Shown: positions 24,107 to 33,540, counted from the stretch's first letter. The stretch is 40,610 bases of DNA from an uncultured Lachnospiraceae bacterium (GCA_902763335.1 CACWRR010000012.1:1-40610), one strand, 5' to 3'. The notes: generated from the letters alone by a model not told the origin. Numbers and translations: made by a program.

Positions 24107-24526
24107 ATGATAGAATTAAAAGAAAATAAACTGGATATAGATACATATTTAACGTTAAGAAAATCGGTAAACTGGAAAAAATTAAGTGTACCCCAGGCAA
24201 AAATGGCATTAGAGCACAGTTTGTTTACCGTGTGTGCATATGATGAAGAAGGAAATGCTGTGGGGATGGGAAGAATAGTCGGTGACGGTGTGGTTATAGA
24301 TTATATTCAGGATCTTGTTGTGAGACCGGAATGTCAGGGAAAAGGTGTCGGCAGAATGATACTTGAAAGACTTATTAAATATGTGAAATCAACAAAGCTT
24401 GATGATACTGAGATTATGCTGTGTCTTATGTGTGCGAAAGGAAGAGAAGAATTTTATAAGAAATTTGATTTTATTGCCAGACCGACAGAAGCGTTGGGAC
24501 CGGGAATGATACAGTATATCAGATAG
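24107..24526 (+). CDS. GNAT-family N-acetyltransferase
   Basis: Small acetyltransferase of 139 residues using acetyl-CoA on an unknown amine. The acetyl-CoA-binding motif A is clear near residues 69-88 (DLVVRPECQGKGVGRMILE), followed by EFYKKFDFIARP, the usual C-terminal GNAT strand-helix region. GGAGAG lies 8 bases upstream of ATG 24107. It is followed 22 bases later by the histidine phosphatase gene and probably shares its transcript. Substrate cannot be inferred. Confidence 0.88.
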   Translation: MIELKENKLDIDTYLTLRKSVNWKKLSVPQAKMALEHSLFTVCAYDEEGNAVGMGRIVGDGVVIDYIQDLVVRPECQGKGVGRMILERLIKYVKSTKLDDTEIMLCLMCAKGREEFYKKFDFIARPTEALGPGMIQYIR

Positions 24527-24548
24527 GAAATTGAAAACGAGGTGTTGT

Positions 24549-25199
24549 ATGGAGAAAATAAGAATATACCTTATCAGGCATGGAAGACAGGAGAGCGCAC
24601 TGTGTAATGTCGATGTAAAATTGTGCAAGGCCGGAATTAAACAGGCAGAACTTGTGGGAGAAAGACTAAAAACATATGGTATCCGAAAGATATATTCAAG
24701 TAATCTTATAAGGGCTGTAGAGACAGCACATATTATTAATAAAAATATAAATGTAAGCCATGAGTGTATGGAAGGGCTTAAGGAAATAGATTTTGGAGAA
24801 TTAACGGGACTTGAGGACAGCGTTATAAAGGAAAAATTCAGTGATTTTCTAAAGAAGAGAGATCTGTATGATGAGGACATGCCGTTTCCTGATGGGGAAA
24901 ACGGTAAACAGGTATATGACAGGGCAAAAGAGTGTATTGACAAAATTGTGGAAGAAGCTTTGGAAGATAATATGGACAGTATTGCTGTCGTTTCCCACGG
25001 AGGAACAATAAGAAGCATACTTGCAGGACTTCTTGGTATGCCTATGGAGAAAAGACTTTTATTTTCAAAGACAATGGAGAATACAGCGATAACGCAGATA
25101 GATTATAATACGAAAATGAATAGATACTATGTTGAAAGGATAAATGATTATGCGCATCTTGAGGGGCATGATGATTTATTAAGAAAATATTTTAAATAG
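24549..25199 (+). CDS. Histidine phosphatase family protein (phosphoglycerate-mutase-like)
   Basis: Phosphatase of the branch-1 histidine phosphatase family, 216 residues. The catalytic LIRHGRQE motif places H11 as the phospho-acceptor. Supporting motifs are YSSNLIRAVETAHII, LKEIDFGELTGLE and VVSHGGTIRSIL near the second conserved histidine. Relatives include alpha-ribazole phosphatase (CobC) and general sugar or phosphoglycerate phosphatases; nothing here selects one. ATG 24549 is chosen because GAGGTG is 4-6 bases upstream; the longer frame begins with TTG at 24531 and lacks a site. Confidence 0.88.
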   Translation: MEKIRIYLIRHGRQESALCNVDVKLCKAGIKQAELVGERLKTYGIRKIYSSNLIRAVETAHIINKNINVSHECMEGLKEIDFGELTGLEDSVIKEKFSDFLKKRDLYDEDMPFPDGENGKQVYDRAKECIDKIVEEALEDNMDSIAVVSHGGTIRSILAGLLGMPMEKRLLFSKTMENTAITQIDYNTKMNRYYVERINDYAHLEGHDDLLRKYFK

Positions 25200-25204
25200 A
25201 TGAT

Positions 25205-25233
25205 TTGACTATTGGGAAAATAAATGTTAAAAT
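25205..25233 (+). promoter_or_regulatory. parE operon promoter
   Basis: TTGACT (25205-25210), a 17-base spacer and TAAAAT (25228-25233), about 48 bases before the parE start. Confidence 0.72.
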
Positions 25234-25242
25234 ATATAAAAG

Positions 25243-25256
25243 CAAACAAATGTTCG
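25243..25256. promoter_or_regulatory. Candidate LexA (SOS) box
   Basis: CAAAC-AAAT-GTTCG matches the Gram-positive LexA/DinR site CGAAC-N4-GTTCG at 9 of 10 fixed positions. It sits just after the predicted transcription start, where repressor would block the promoter. In B. subtilis parEC is reported in the LexA regulon, which fits. Confidence 0.5.
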
Positions 25257-25280
25257 AAATAAAAGAAAGAGGAGTTTCAG

Positions 25281-27200
25281 ATGGCTGGCAAAGTGACGAA
25301 TAATTATGATGCAAACAGCATTTCAATATTGGAAGGTCTTGAAGCGGTAAGAAAAAGACCTGGTATGTACATAGGAAGTGTATCAACAAAAGGTTTAAAT
25401 CATTTAATATACGAAATAGTAGATAACTCTGTTGATGAACATCTGGCAGGACACTGTAATGAGATACACGTAACACTTGAGAAGGATGGTACTGCGGTTA
25501 TCAGCGATAACGGACGAGGTATTCCTGTTGGAATTAACGAGAAGGCAGGTATACCGGCAGTTGAGGTCGTGTTTACGGTACTTCATGCAGGAGGAAAGTT
25601 TGGTGATGGAGGATATAAGATATCAGGAGGACTGCACGGTGTTGGTGCGTCAGTTGTAAATGCACTTTCTGAATGGCTGGAGGTAACCATAAAGGTAGAC
25701 GGAAAAGTATATATGCAGCGATATGAGAGAGGCAAGGTAATGTACCCTCTCAAAGAAATCGGAACATGCAGGAAGAATGATACGGGAACTACTGTAAGGT
25801 TTCTTCCGGACGGAGAGATATTTGAAAAGACATATTTTAAAGCCGAAGCCATAAAGAGCCGGCTTCATGAAACGGCGTACCTCAATCCGCAACTGTCCAT
25901 ATATTTTACAAATAAGAGATTTTCAGAAGAAGAGGAAATCGTATTTAATGAGCCTGACGGAATCAAGGCTTATGTAAGAAATCTGAATAAAGATAAAGAA
26001 ACAGTGCATGATGTTATATATTTTAAACATGCGGTGGATGGAATAGAAGTCGAAGCGGCATTTCAGTTTGTTAATGAGTTTCAGGAAAATATTCTGGGAT
26101 TTTGTAATAATATTTATACCCAGGAGGGTGGAACACATATTACAGGTTTTAAGACAAAGTTTACAACGGTTATAAATCAGTATGCAAGGGAACTCGGCAT
26201 TTTAAAGGAAAAGGATTCAAACTTTACGGGAATGGATGTAAGAAACGGAATGACGGCAGTTATTGCAATAAAGCATCCTGATCCTAGATTTGAGGGACAG
26301 ACTAAGACAAAGCTTGATAATCCTGATGCGGGTAAGGTGACAGCCGAAGTTACCGGTGAGCAGATTCAGTTGTATTTTGACAAGAATCTTGACGATTTGA
26401 AGGCGGTAATAGGGTGTGCCGAAAAGTCAGCAAAGATAAGGAAAGCAGAGGAAAAGGCAAAGACTAACATGCTAGAAAAACCAAAGTTTTCCATAGACAG
26501 CAATGGAAAGCTTGCAAACTGTGTGAGCCGTGATCCTAAAGAGTGTGAAGTGTTCATAGTAGAGGGAGATTCGGCCGGTGGTTCTGCAAAAACGGCAAGG
26601 AACCGTCACACACAGGCCATACTGCCTATCAGGGGAAAGATTCTGAATGTTGAGAAGGCATCCATGGACAAGGTGCTTGCAAATGCAGAAATAAAGACTA
26701 TGATAAGTGCATTCGGATGTGGATTCTCAGAGGGGTATGGTAATGATTTTGATATTTCCAAACTTCGTTATGATAAGATTGTTATCATGACGGATGCGGA
26801 TGTTGATGGAGCACATATAGCGACGCTGTTACTTACATTTTTCTATAGATTCATGCCGGAGCTTATACATCAGGGACATGTTTATCTGGCTATGCCACCG
26901 TTATATAAAGCGATACCTAAGAAGGGCAAAGAGGAATATCTTTATGATGACAAGGCACTGGAGAAATACAGAAAGACACATACGGGATTTTCATTGCAGA
27001 GATATAAAGGTCTCGGTGAAATGGATGCAGAACAGTTATGGGAGACAACACTTAATCCTGAGACCAGAATTTTAAAGAGAGTAGAGATAGAAGACGGAAT
27101 GATGGCGTCAGAGGTTACAAGTATGCTTATGGGAAATGATGTACCGCCGAGAAGGAAGTTTATTCATGACCATGCAGATGATGCGGATTTGGATTTATAG
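25281..27200 (+). CDS. parE: Type IIA topoisomerase ATPase subunit (ParE/GyrB)
   Basis: B subunit of a type II topoisomerase: ATP-driven strand passage with the next gene's product. The 639-residue protein has a GHKL ATPase domain (NSVDEHLAG, DNGRGIPVG, GGLHGVGASVVNALS), a transducer domain and a TOPRIM domain with EGDSAGGSAK (E428) and the DADVDG acidic triplet (D505, D507, D509). The C-terminus carries QRYKGLGEMD and ends in an acidic tail. Gyrase and Topo IV B subunits are hard to separate by eye. I favour ParE because the partner lacks a clear GyrA box, the pair is not next to dnaA/dnaN/recF, and a LexA-like box precedes it. AGAGGAG precedes ATG 25281. Confidence 0.85.
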   Translation: MAGKVTNNYDANSISILEGLEAVRKRPGMYIGSVSTKGLNHLIYEIVDNSVDEHLAGHCNEIHVTLEKDGTAVISDNGRGIPVGINEKAGIPAVEVVFTVLHAGGKFGDGGYKISGGLHGVGASVVNALSEWLEVTIKVDGKVYMQRYERGKVMYPLKEIGTCRKNDTGTTVRFLPDGEIFEKTYFKAEAIKSRLHETAYLNPQLSIYFTNKRFSEEEEIVFNEPDGIKAYVRNLNKDKETVHDVIYFKHAVDGIEVEAAFQFVNEFQENILGFCNNIYTQEGGTHITGFKTKFTTVINQYARELGILKEKDSNFTGMDVRNGMTAVIAIKHPDPRFEGQTKTKLDNPDAGKVTAEVTGEQIQLYFDKNLDDLKAVIGCAEKSAKIRKAEEKAKTNMLEKPKFSIDSNGKLANCVSRDPKECEVFIVEGDSAGGSAKTARNRHTQAILPIRGKILNVEKASMDKVLANAEIKTMISAFGCGFSEGYGNDFDISKLRYDKIVIMTDADVDGAHIATLLLTFFYRFMPELIHQGHVYLAMPPLYKAIPKKGKEEYLYDDKALEKYRKTHTGFSLQRYKGLGEMDAEQLWETTLNPETRILKRVEIEDGMMASEVTSMLMGNDVPPRRKFIHDHADDADLDL

Positions 27201-27217
27201 AGAATGGAGAATAAGAT

Positions 27218-29605
27218 ATGGCAGAACAGATATTGACATCTGAATATTCAGAACTTATGCAAAAATCATATATAGACTATTCAATGAGCGTTATATGTCA
27301 GAGAGCGGTGCCGGATGTAAGAGACGGACTCAAACCGGTTCAGAGACGAGTTCTGTATGCGATGGATCAGCTCGGACTTAATTATGACAAGCCTCACAGA
27401 AAGTCGGCACGTATTGTAGGTGATACGATGGGTAAATATCACCCACACGGTGACAGTTCTATATATGAGGCGCTTGTAGTGCTTGAACAGGATTTTAAAA
27501 AGGGAATGGCACTTGTTGACGGTCATGGTAACTTCGGCTCCATAGAGGGAGACGGCGCTGCTGCAATGCGATACACGGAGGCAAAGCTAAAGAAATTTAC
27601 CCAACAGGTGTATCTGGCAGATTTGGATAAAAATGTGGTGGACTTTTTACCTAATTTTGATGAAACCGAGAAAGAACCGGAGGTATTGCCGGTGCGTGTG
27701 CCGAATGTTCTTATTAACGGAGCGGAGGGTATAGCTGTAGGTATGACTACAAGTATTCCTACACACAATCTCGGTGAGGTTATAGATGCTGTGGTTGCAT
27801 ACATGGATAATAATAACATAACGACAGCGGAACTTATGAAGTATGTTGCAGGACCGGATTTCCCGACAGGCGGAATCGTGGTGAATAAAAGTGAACTGTT
27901 AAACATATACGAAAATGGAACAGGCAAGATTAAAATCAGGGGTAAAGTTGAATTTGAAAAGGGAACAGGACGTTCAGACAGGGATAAGCTTGTTATAACA
28001 GAGATACCTTATACAATGATAGGAGCCAACATAAGCAAATTTATATCAGATGTGGTTGAACTTATAGAGACTAAAAAAACACAGGATATTGTTGACGTTT
28101 CAAACCAGTCATCCAAAGAGGGAATAAGGATAGTTCTTGAACTTAAAAAGAATGCAGACGTTGAAAAACTTGAAAATATGTTATACAAGAAAACAAGACT
28201 TGAGGACAGCTTTGGCGTTAATATGCTGACTATAGTTGACAAAAAGCCGGAAGTGCTCGGACTTAAAGGAATTATAAAACATAATGTTGATTTTCAGTAC
28301 GAGATACAGACAAGAAAGTATACAACACTTCTTAATAAGGAACTTGAACAGAAAGAGATTAAGGAAGGTCTTATAAGAGCGTGTGATATGATAGACCTTA
28401 TTATAGAAATACTTAGAGGAAGCAACAGTCTCAAAGAGGCCAAAAACTGTCTTATAAACGGTATCACGGATAATATAAAATTTAAGAGTAAGGAATCGGA
28501 GCTTTATGCAAGTAATCTGAATTTTTCAGAAAAGCAGGCGCAGGCAATACTTGATTTGCGTTTATATAAGCTTATCGGTCTTGAAATTCTTGCATTACAG
28601 AAAGAATATGAAGAGATTCTTGGAAGGATTGCAGAATATGAAGAAATATTATCGGACCGTAAAGCCATGGCGAAGGTTATAAAGAAAGAATTGTTAAAAA
28701 TAAAGAAAGAGTATGCTATACCGCGAAAGACAGTGATAGTAGACGGTAAGGAAGCAGTATATGTTGAGAATCCTATAGTTGAGCAGGAAGTTGTTTTTGT
28801 AATGGACAGATTTGGATATGCAAAAACGATAGATGTCAGTGCTTTTGAAAGAAATTCTGATACGGTCACAAATGAGAATAAATATGTATTCCGGTGTATG
28901 AATACTGATAAAGTGTACATATTTACCGATACGGGAAGCATGCACAGCATAAAGATAAAGGATGTACCGTTTGTCAAAGTAAAAGATAAGGGAACACCTG
29001 TGGATAATCTTGGCAATTATGACAGTAAGGGTGAAAATATCATATACATATGCAGTGCAGATGACATAAAGAATAAGAAGCTGTTATTCACAACAGAACA
29101 GGGAATGATGAAGCTTGTTGAGGGAAGCGAATTTGATGTATCAAAGAGAACGGTTATGGCAACGAAACTTCTTGAAAATGACAGGGTTGTGAGTATCGTA
29201 GCAACAGGTATTCAGCAGACGATGATAAATGACGGTATCCCGGATGATGATATGGGAATGTTTGCCATGTCAGGGGGCTCAGGTGATGATGCAGGTCAGA
29301 TGGAATTTGACATGTTCATGGATGCCGGTATGGGATATGAAGAGGCACAGACATTTGATATTGTAGTCTTACAGACGAATGACGGTATATTTTTAAGATT
29401 CAGGCTTGAAGAGATACCGGAGAAAAAGAAGGGTGCTGTCGGTGTAAAGGGGATTAAGCTTAATGAGGATGACTATGTAAGCAAAGTGTATGTAATAGAT
29501 GCAGGAGATAATACAGTAGTAGAATGTAATGGAAAGCAGGTTTCGCTCAGAAATCTTAAAACAAATAAACGTGGAGCAAAGGGAACGAAGGTCAGAGGAA
29601 AATAA
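27218..29605 (+). CDS. parC: Type IIA topoisomerase DNA-cleaving subunit (ParC/GyrA)
   Basis: Cleaves and rejoins DNA together with the ParE-like subunit. The 795-residue protein has the winged-helix core with RAVPDVRDGLKPVQRR and the catalytic tyrosine Y119 in AAAMRYTEAKL. The quinolone region reads YHPHGDSSIYE, with Ser80 and Glu84 at the usual resistance positions, so it looks wild type. The C-terminal beta-pinwheel (about 500-795) lacks a recognisable GyrA box (QRRGGxG); KVKDKGTPVDN occupies the equivalent place. This argues for Topo IV-like relaxation or decatenation in place of strong negative supercoiling. It starts 17 bases after parE and ends directly before folC. Confidence 0.85.
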   Translation: MAEQILTSEYSELMQKSYIDYSMSVICQRAVPDVRDGLKPVQRRVLYAMDQLGLNYDKPHRKSARIVGDTMGKYHPHGDSSIYEALVVLEQDFKKGMALVDGHGNFGSIEGDGAAAMRYTEAKLKKFTQQVYLADLDKNVVDFLPNFDETEKEPEVLPVRVPNVLINGAEGIAVGMTTSIPTHNLGEVIDAVVAYMDNNNITTAELMKYVAGPDFPTGGIVVNKSELLNIYENGTGKIKIRGKVEFEKGTGRSDRDKLVITEIPYTMIGANISKFISDVVELIETKKTQDIVDVSNQSSKEGIRIVLELKKNADVEKLENMLYKKTRLEDSFGVNMLTIVDKKPEVLGLKGIIKHNVDFQYEIQTRKYTTLLNKELEQKEIKEGLIRACDMIDLIIEILRGSNSLKEAKNCLINGITDNIKFKSKESELYASNLNFSEKQAQAILDLRLYKLIGLEILALQKEYEEILGRIAEYEEILSDRKAMAKVIKKELLKIKKEYAIPRKTVIVDGKEAVYVENPIVEQEVVFVMDRFGYAKTIDVSAFERNSDTVTNENKYVFRCMNTDKVYIFTDTGSMHSIKIKDVPFVKVKDKGTPVDNLGNYDSKGENIIYICSADDIKNKKLLFTTEQGMMKLVEGSEFDVSKRTVMATKLLENDRVVSIVATGIQQTMINDGIPDDDMGMFAMSGGSGDDAGQMEFDMFMDAGMGYEEAQTFDIVVLQTNDGIFLRFRLEEIPEKKKGAVGVKGIKLNEDDYVSKVYVIDAGDNTVVECNGKQVSLRNLKTNKRGAKGTKVRGK

Positions 29606-30934
29606 ATGTATACTATGGATTACAAGGCAGCCAGGGAGTATGTAGACAGAATTAATTCAAGAAAGGGAAGTGTGCTCGGACTTGAAAATATTAAAAATTT
29701 GCTTAAGTGCATGGGAAATCCGCAGAATGATACACCGATAGTACATGTGGCAGGAACAAATGGCAAGGGTTCATTTACAGCCATGCTTTCATCTGTTCTT
29801 TCGGATGCAGGGTACAATACAGGAATATATGTTTCACCGTCAGTATTTGATTACAATGAGAGAATACAGATAAACGGAAATAATATATCTGATGATGAGT
29901 ATGCATATGAAATAGGACAGATAAAAAAATGTATTGATGAGAATTTTCCGGATGAAAATGAACAGCCGACAGCCTTTGAGATAGAGACAGCCGCAGCGTT
30001 TGCATTTTTCATGAGAAAAAAGTGTGATATAGCGATAATAGAGACCGGAATGGGTGGAAGAGATGATGCAACAAATGTCTGTGATAATCCTGTTATGTCT
30101 GTGATAATGTCCATAAGTATGGACCATATGACATTTCTCGGTGACACTATAGAGAAAATAGCAGCATGTAAAGCCGGGATAATAAAAAATGAAAGACCTG
30201 TGGTGGTATATGGACAGAGTGAAGAGATTGTTAATACAATAATGAAAGAAGCAGCATTAAAACATTCAAAAGCAGTTATAACAAAACCGGCAGAGAATGT
30301 CATATATGATTGTACGGAGACATCGTTTTCGTATACGGATGCTGATGCTCATAAATATAAGGATATGCGTATAGGATTGTGTGGAACGTATCAAAAGGAT
30401 AATTGTGCGGTTGTGATAGAGGCAGTAAATATACTTAACAGTAACGGCTTTAATATATCACTAAAGCACTTGTACAGCGGGGTGGCACGGGCTACATGGA
30501 ACGGCAGATTTGAAAGGATAGGAAAAAATCCGGACTTCTATATAGATGGTGCACATAATCCGGGGGCAGCCCTGAGACTCAGAGAAAGTATTGAAAAATA
30601 TTTTGAGGGAAAAAAACTTATATATATAGAAGGTGTTCTGGCTGATAAGGATTATGAGCAGATAGAAAAGCAACTGGCAGGAAAGGCTGAGTATATATAC
30701 ACGGTGACACCGGATAATCCGAGGGCATTGCCGGCAGAAAAACTGGCAGAATGTATATCAGTATATAACAGTAATGTATCAGCCGTTAAAAGCATTGACA
30801 AAGCCGTTGAAATGGCAATAGACAAGGCTAAATCCATAGAAAAAGAGAGTGGAGAAGAAGCAGTTATAATATCATTCGGTTCACTTTCGTATCTGGCAGA
30901 TGTAAAGAAAGCTTATAGCAATAAAATTATATAA
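29606..30934 (+). CDS. folC: Folylpolyglutamate synthase / dihydrofolate synthase
   Basis: Adds glutamate to dihydropteroate and/or to folates, retaining them in the cell. The 442-residue protein has the Mur-ligase-type ATP site HVAGTNGKGSFTAML near residues 47-61, YVSPSVFDYNERIQING, the IIETGMGGRDDATNV metal/ATP region and the C-terminal domain with YIDGAHNPGA. AGAGGA at the end of parC gives a 6-base spacing to ATG 29606. It starts directly after the parC stop and is followed 17 bases later by folP, so it belongs to the parEC-folCP operon. Confidence 0.95.
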   Translation: MYTMDYKAAREYVDRINSRKGSVLGLENIKNLLKCMGNPQNDTPIVHVAGTNGKGSFTAMLSSVLSDAGYNTGIYVSPSVFDYNERIQINGNNISDDEYAYEIGQIKKCIDENFPDENEQPTAFEIETAAAFAFFMRKKCDIAIIETGMGGRDDATNVCDNPVMSVIMSISMDHMTFLGDTIEKIAACKAGIIKNERPVVVYGQSEEIVNTIMKEAALKHSKAVITKPAENVIYDCTETSFSYTDADAHKYKDMRIGLCGTYQKDNCAVVIEAVNILNSNGFNISLKHLYSGVARATWNGRFERIGKNPDFYIDGAHNPGAALRLRESIEKYFEGKKLIYIEGVLADKDYEQIEKQLAGKAEYIYTVTPDNPRALPAEKLAECISVYNSNVSAVKSIDKAVEMAIDKAKSIEKESGEEAVIISFGSLSYLADVKKAYSNKII

Positions 30935-30951
30935 AAAGGAGTAATGTAAAT

Positions 30952-31764
30952 ATGAAAATAGGAAACAAAGAGTTTAATTTAAATGAAAACGTATACATTA
31001 TGGGAATATTGAATGTAACACCGGATTCGTTTTCTGATGGTGGAAAGTATAATCATATTGATGCGGCAGTGAAACATGCAGAGGAAATGATAAAAGATGG
31101 TGCTGACATAATAGATATAGGAGGTGAATCTACAAGACCCGGATATACATTACTGTCGGACGAGGAAGAGATTTCAAGAGTGGTACCGGCTATAGAGAAG
31201 GTTAAGGAGAATTTTGATATTCCGGTATCCATAGATACATACAAGAGTAAGGTTGCACAGGCTGCAATTGAAGCAGGGGCAGATTTGGTTAATGATATCT
31301 GGGGATTAAAATATGACAAGGACATGGCGGGAGTCATTGCAATGTATGATGTACCATGCTGTCTTATGCATAACAGAAATCTGGAAACTACGCCATACAA
31401 TAATTTCCTCACAGATGTTTTAAATGATTTACAGGAATGTGTAAATATTGCACATAAAGCAGGAATAAGTGATGATAGAATAATTCTTGATCCGGGTGTT
31501 GGATTTGGCAAGAATCTGGAGATGAATCTGCAGATAATGAATAATCTGGAACTGTTAAAGCTGTTAGGATATCCGGTATTGCTTGGAACATCGAGGAAAT
31601 CAATGATTGGACTGACACTTAATCTGCCGGCTGATGACAGAGTTGAGGGTACGGTAGCAACCAGTGTTATCGGTGTTATGAAAGGCTGTTCTATTATAAG
31701 GGTACATGATGTTAAAGAAAATAAGAGAGCAGTGAAGATGACAGAAGCTATATTAAAACACTAA
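30952..31764 (+). CDS. folP: Dihydropteroate synthase
   Basis: Joins the pterin pyrophosphate to p-aminobenzoate; target of sulfonamides. The 270-residue TIM barrel shows MGILNVTPDSFSDGGKYN near residues 17-34, DIIDIGGESTRPGY near 53-66, VSIDTYKSKVAQAAIEAG, DPGVGFGKN and the C-terminal IIRVHDVKENKRAVKM. All sulfonamide-site and pterin-site motifs look intact. AAGGAG precedes the ATG. No folE, folB or folK is in the window, so the upper pathway lies elsewhere or is absent. Confidence 0.96.
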   Translation: MKIGNKEFNLNENVYIMGILNVTPDSFSDGGKYNHIDAAVKHAEEMIKDGADIIDIGGESTRPGYTLLSDEEEISRVVPAIEKVKENFDIPVSIDTYKSKVAQAAIEAGADLVNDIWGLKYDKDMAGVIAMYDVPCCLMHNRNLETTPYNNFLTDVLNDLQECVNIAHKAGISDDRIILDPGVGFGKNLEMNLQIMNNLELLKLLGYPVLLGTSRKSMIGLTLNLPADDRVEGTVATSVIGVMKGCSIIRVHDVKENKRAVKMTEAILKH

Positions 31765-31781
31765 TGAATGGAGGCGTGCAG

Positions 31782-33455
31782 ATGTTGAAAAGAAGATTTA
31801 GCAGTATGATTGCTGCCATGGCAGCAATAGCGATGGTTGGAACAGGCACGGTTACGGCTTACGGGGAAAATGAAGTTAAATATCCTGTTATGCCTGAGAT
31901 TAAGGAAGAGGTGCAGATTGACAGAGTCGGCAATGATGAGACACCGCTTCAGGGAACTGCATCACTTACAAAGTATGATCCGAGAGGGAGCAAAGTGTCA
32001 GGTATAAGAAATCAGGGCAGTTATGGAACATGCTGGGTATTTTCATCGGTGGCAGCCATGGAGAGCAATCTCATAAAGAAGAAACTTGCACCAAAGTCAG
32101 TCGACCTATCGGAGAATCAGCTTTTATATTATTTTTATCATGCAGGAACAGATAAACTCGGTTATACAAAGGGAGACAAGAATGTATGCCTTGATAATTA
32201 TCTCATGGTTGGAGGTATACCTATAAGTCTTGGATTGTCAACTATGACAGGCATGGGTGTAACTACGGAAAAAGTATCGCCATATTTGTCAACACCTAAG
32301 AAAAATATCTGTTATAGCGGTGCGTATGATGTGAATGAAGTTCATTATTATGATTATTCGATAGCAACTACCAAAAAGGCAATAAGTAAATATGGTGCCG
32401 TGGTATGTGCCATGTATATGGATACAGGATATTTTGATGATACAACAAACGCATATTATTGTTATAATAATATGAATACAACAAATCATGGAGTAACAAT
32501 TGTCGGATGGGATGATAACTACAGCAGATATAACTTTGGAACGTCATATGCGCTGCCGTCATCAAATGGTGCATGGATAGTGAAGAACAGTTATGGAACA
32601 TCATTTGGTGATAACGGTTATATGTACATGTCATATGAAGATAAGAATATCACATCATTATGTACATTCGATATGATTAAGGCATCACAAAATTATGATA
32701 ACTATTATCAGCATGACGGCTCAAGCGGGATGTGGTACTTTAACATTTCAGCGGGAGATTCGGTAGCCAATGTATATACGGCAAAGGGCAGTAAGAGCGG
32801 ATGTTGTGAAGTACTTAAGGCAGTAAGTCTGTGCAGTTATACTGAAAATGTGAGATATTCTCTTCAGGTATATACAGGAATTACAAATAGCTCTGATCCT
32901 ACGAGTGGTACTCCGATGTTTTCAAAACCACAGACAGGAAAGTTAAGCGAAGCAGGATATTCTAAAGTAAAACTTAAAAAAGCGGTAACTCTTGCAAATG
33001 GTGAAAAGTTTGCTGTTGTTGTTAAATTTTTAGATCAGTGTAAATTTGCAGTTGAGACGGGATATACGAATGTGTATGTAAAGTATGTTGCAAATATAGG
33101 TAAAAAGAAGAGTTTTTGGAGGTCCGATTATTTTAATATATGGACGGATATAGGATATGAAGATGCAATAGCACGTATAAAGGCATATACGGATGAATCA
33201 TCAAAGAAGGTCTCATATAAGATAAATAAGACATCTGTAAGGCTTAAAGCTGGTAAGAAGTATAAGCTGCGCATAAGTGCAAATCCGTCGGGGGCTAAGA
33301 GAAATGTAGTGTGGACATCCACAAACAAATCTGTGGCGGTAGTCAGCAAAAATGGCTATGTAACGGGAAAGAATAAAGGACGCACAACAATCAGTGCAAA
33401 ATTTTCAGCAGGAAACAAGATAAAAACATTAAAATGCAACGTAAAGGTTAATTAA
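31782..33455 (+). CDS. Exported papain-like (C1) cysteine peptidase with lectin-like and Ig-like domains
   Basis: Secreted cysteine peptidase, 557 residues. A signal peptide covers about 1-27 (MIAAMAAIAMVGTGTVTAYG). The papain-like domain (about 60-290) keeps the full active site: the oxyanion Gln in IRNQGSYGTCW, nucleophile C84, H236 in NHGVTIVGWDD and N269 in WIVKNSYGTSFGDNGY. Then comes a beta-rich domain like the lectin-like module common behind clostridial C1 peptidases (about 305-460). A lysine-rich bacterial Ig-2 domain ends the protein (about 485-557). There is no LPXTG motif. ATG 31782 is chosen because GGAGG lies 7 bases upstream; the in-frame ATG at 31764 overlaps the folP stop and lacks a site. 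It is the last gene before a strong terminator, so it is co-transcribed with folate and topoisomerase genes. Confidence 0.9.
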   Translation: MLKRRFSSMIAAMAAIAMVGTGTVTAYGENEVKYPVMPEIKEEVQIDRVGNDETPLQGTASLTKYDPRGSKVSGIRNQGSYGTCWVFSSVAAMESNLIKKKLAPKSVDLSENQLLYYFYHAGTDKLGYTKGDKNVCLDNYLMVGGIPISLGLSTMTGMGVTTEKVSPYLSTPKKNICYSGAYDVNEVHYYDYSIATTKKAISKYGAVVCAMYMDTGYFDDTTNAYYCYNNMNTTNHGVTIVGWDDNYSRYNFGTSYALPSSNGAWIVKNSYGTSFGDNGYMYMSYEDKNITSLCTFDMIKASQNYDNYYQHDGSSGMWYFNISAGDSVANVYTAKGSKSGCCEVLKAVSLCSYTENVRYSLQVYTGITNSSDPTSGTPMFSKPQTGKLSEAGYSKVKLKKAVTLANGEKFAVVVKFLDQCKFAVETGYTNVYVKYVANIGKKKSFWRSDYFNIWTDIGYEDAIARIKAYTDESSKKVSYKINKTSVRLKAGKKYKLRISANPSGAKRNVVWTSTNKSVAVVSKNGYVTGKNKGRTTISAKFSAGNKIKTLKCNVKVN

Positions 33456-33465
33456 ATACAAAATC

Positions 33466-33527
33466 AGAGGGACATTATGATATAGCTGTCTGTTGACAGA
33501 TGAATATCATGATGTCCCTCTTTTTTT
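33466..33527 (+). terminator. Terminator of the parEC-folCP-peptidase operon
   Basis: AGAGGGACATTATGATAT (33466-33483) pairs with ATATCATGATGTCCCTCT (33504-33521) over 18 bp with one G-U-type pair. An inner CTGTC-tgtt-GACAG hairpin extends the stem and a run of seven T follows. The convergent MATE gene ends 14 bases beyond it. Confidence 0.95.
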
Positions 33528-33540
33528 AATAATATAAAGT

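Noticed and set aside
24389-25018. 209-codon antisense frame over GNAT and phosphatase genes
   Set aside because: It crosses two well-supported genes on the other strand and its composition is that of a reverse-strand shadow.
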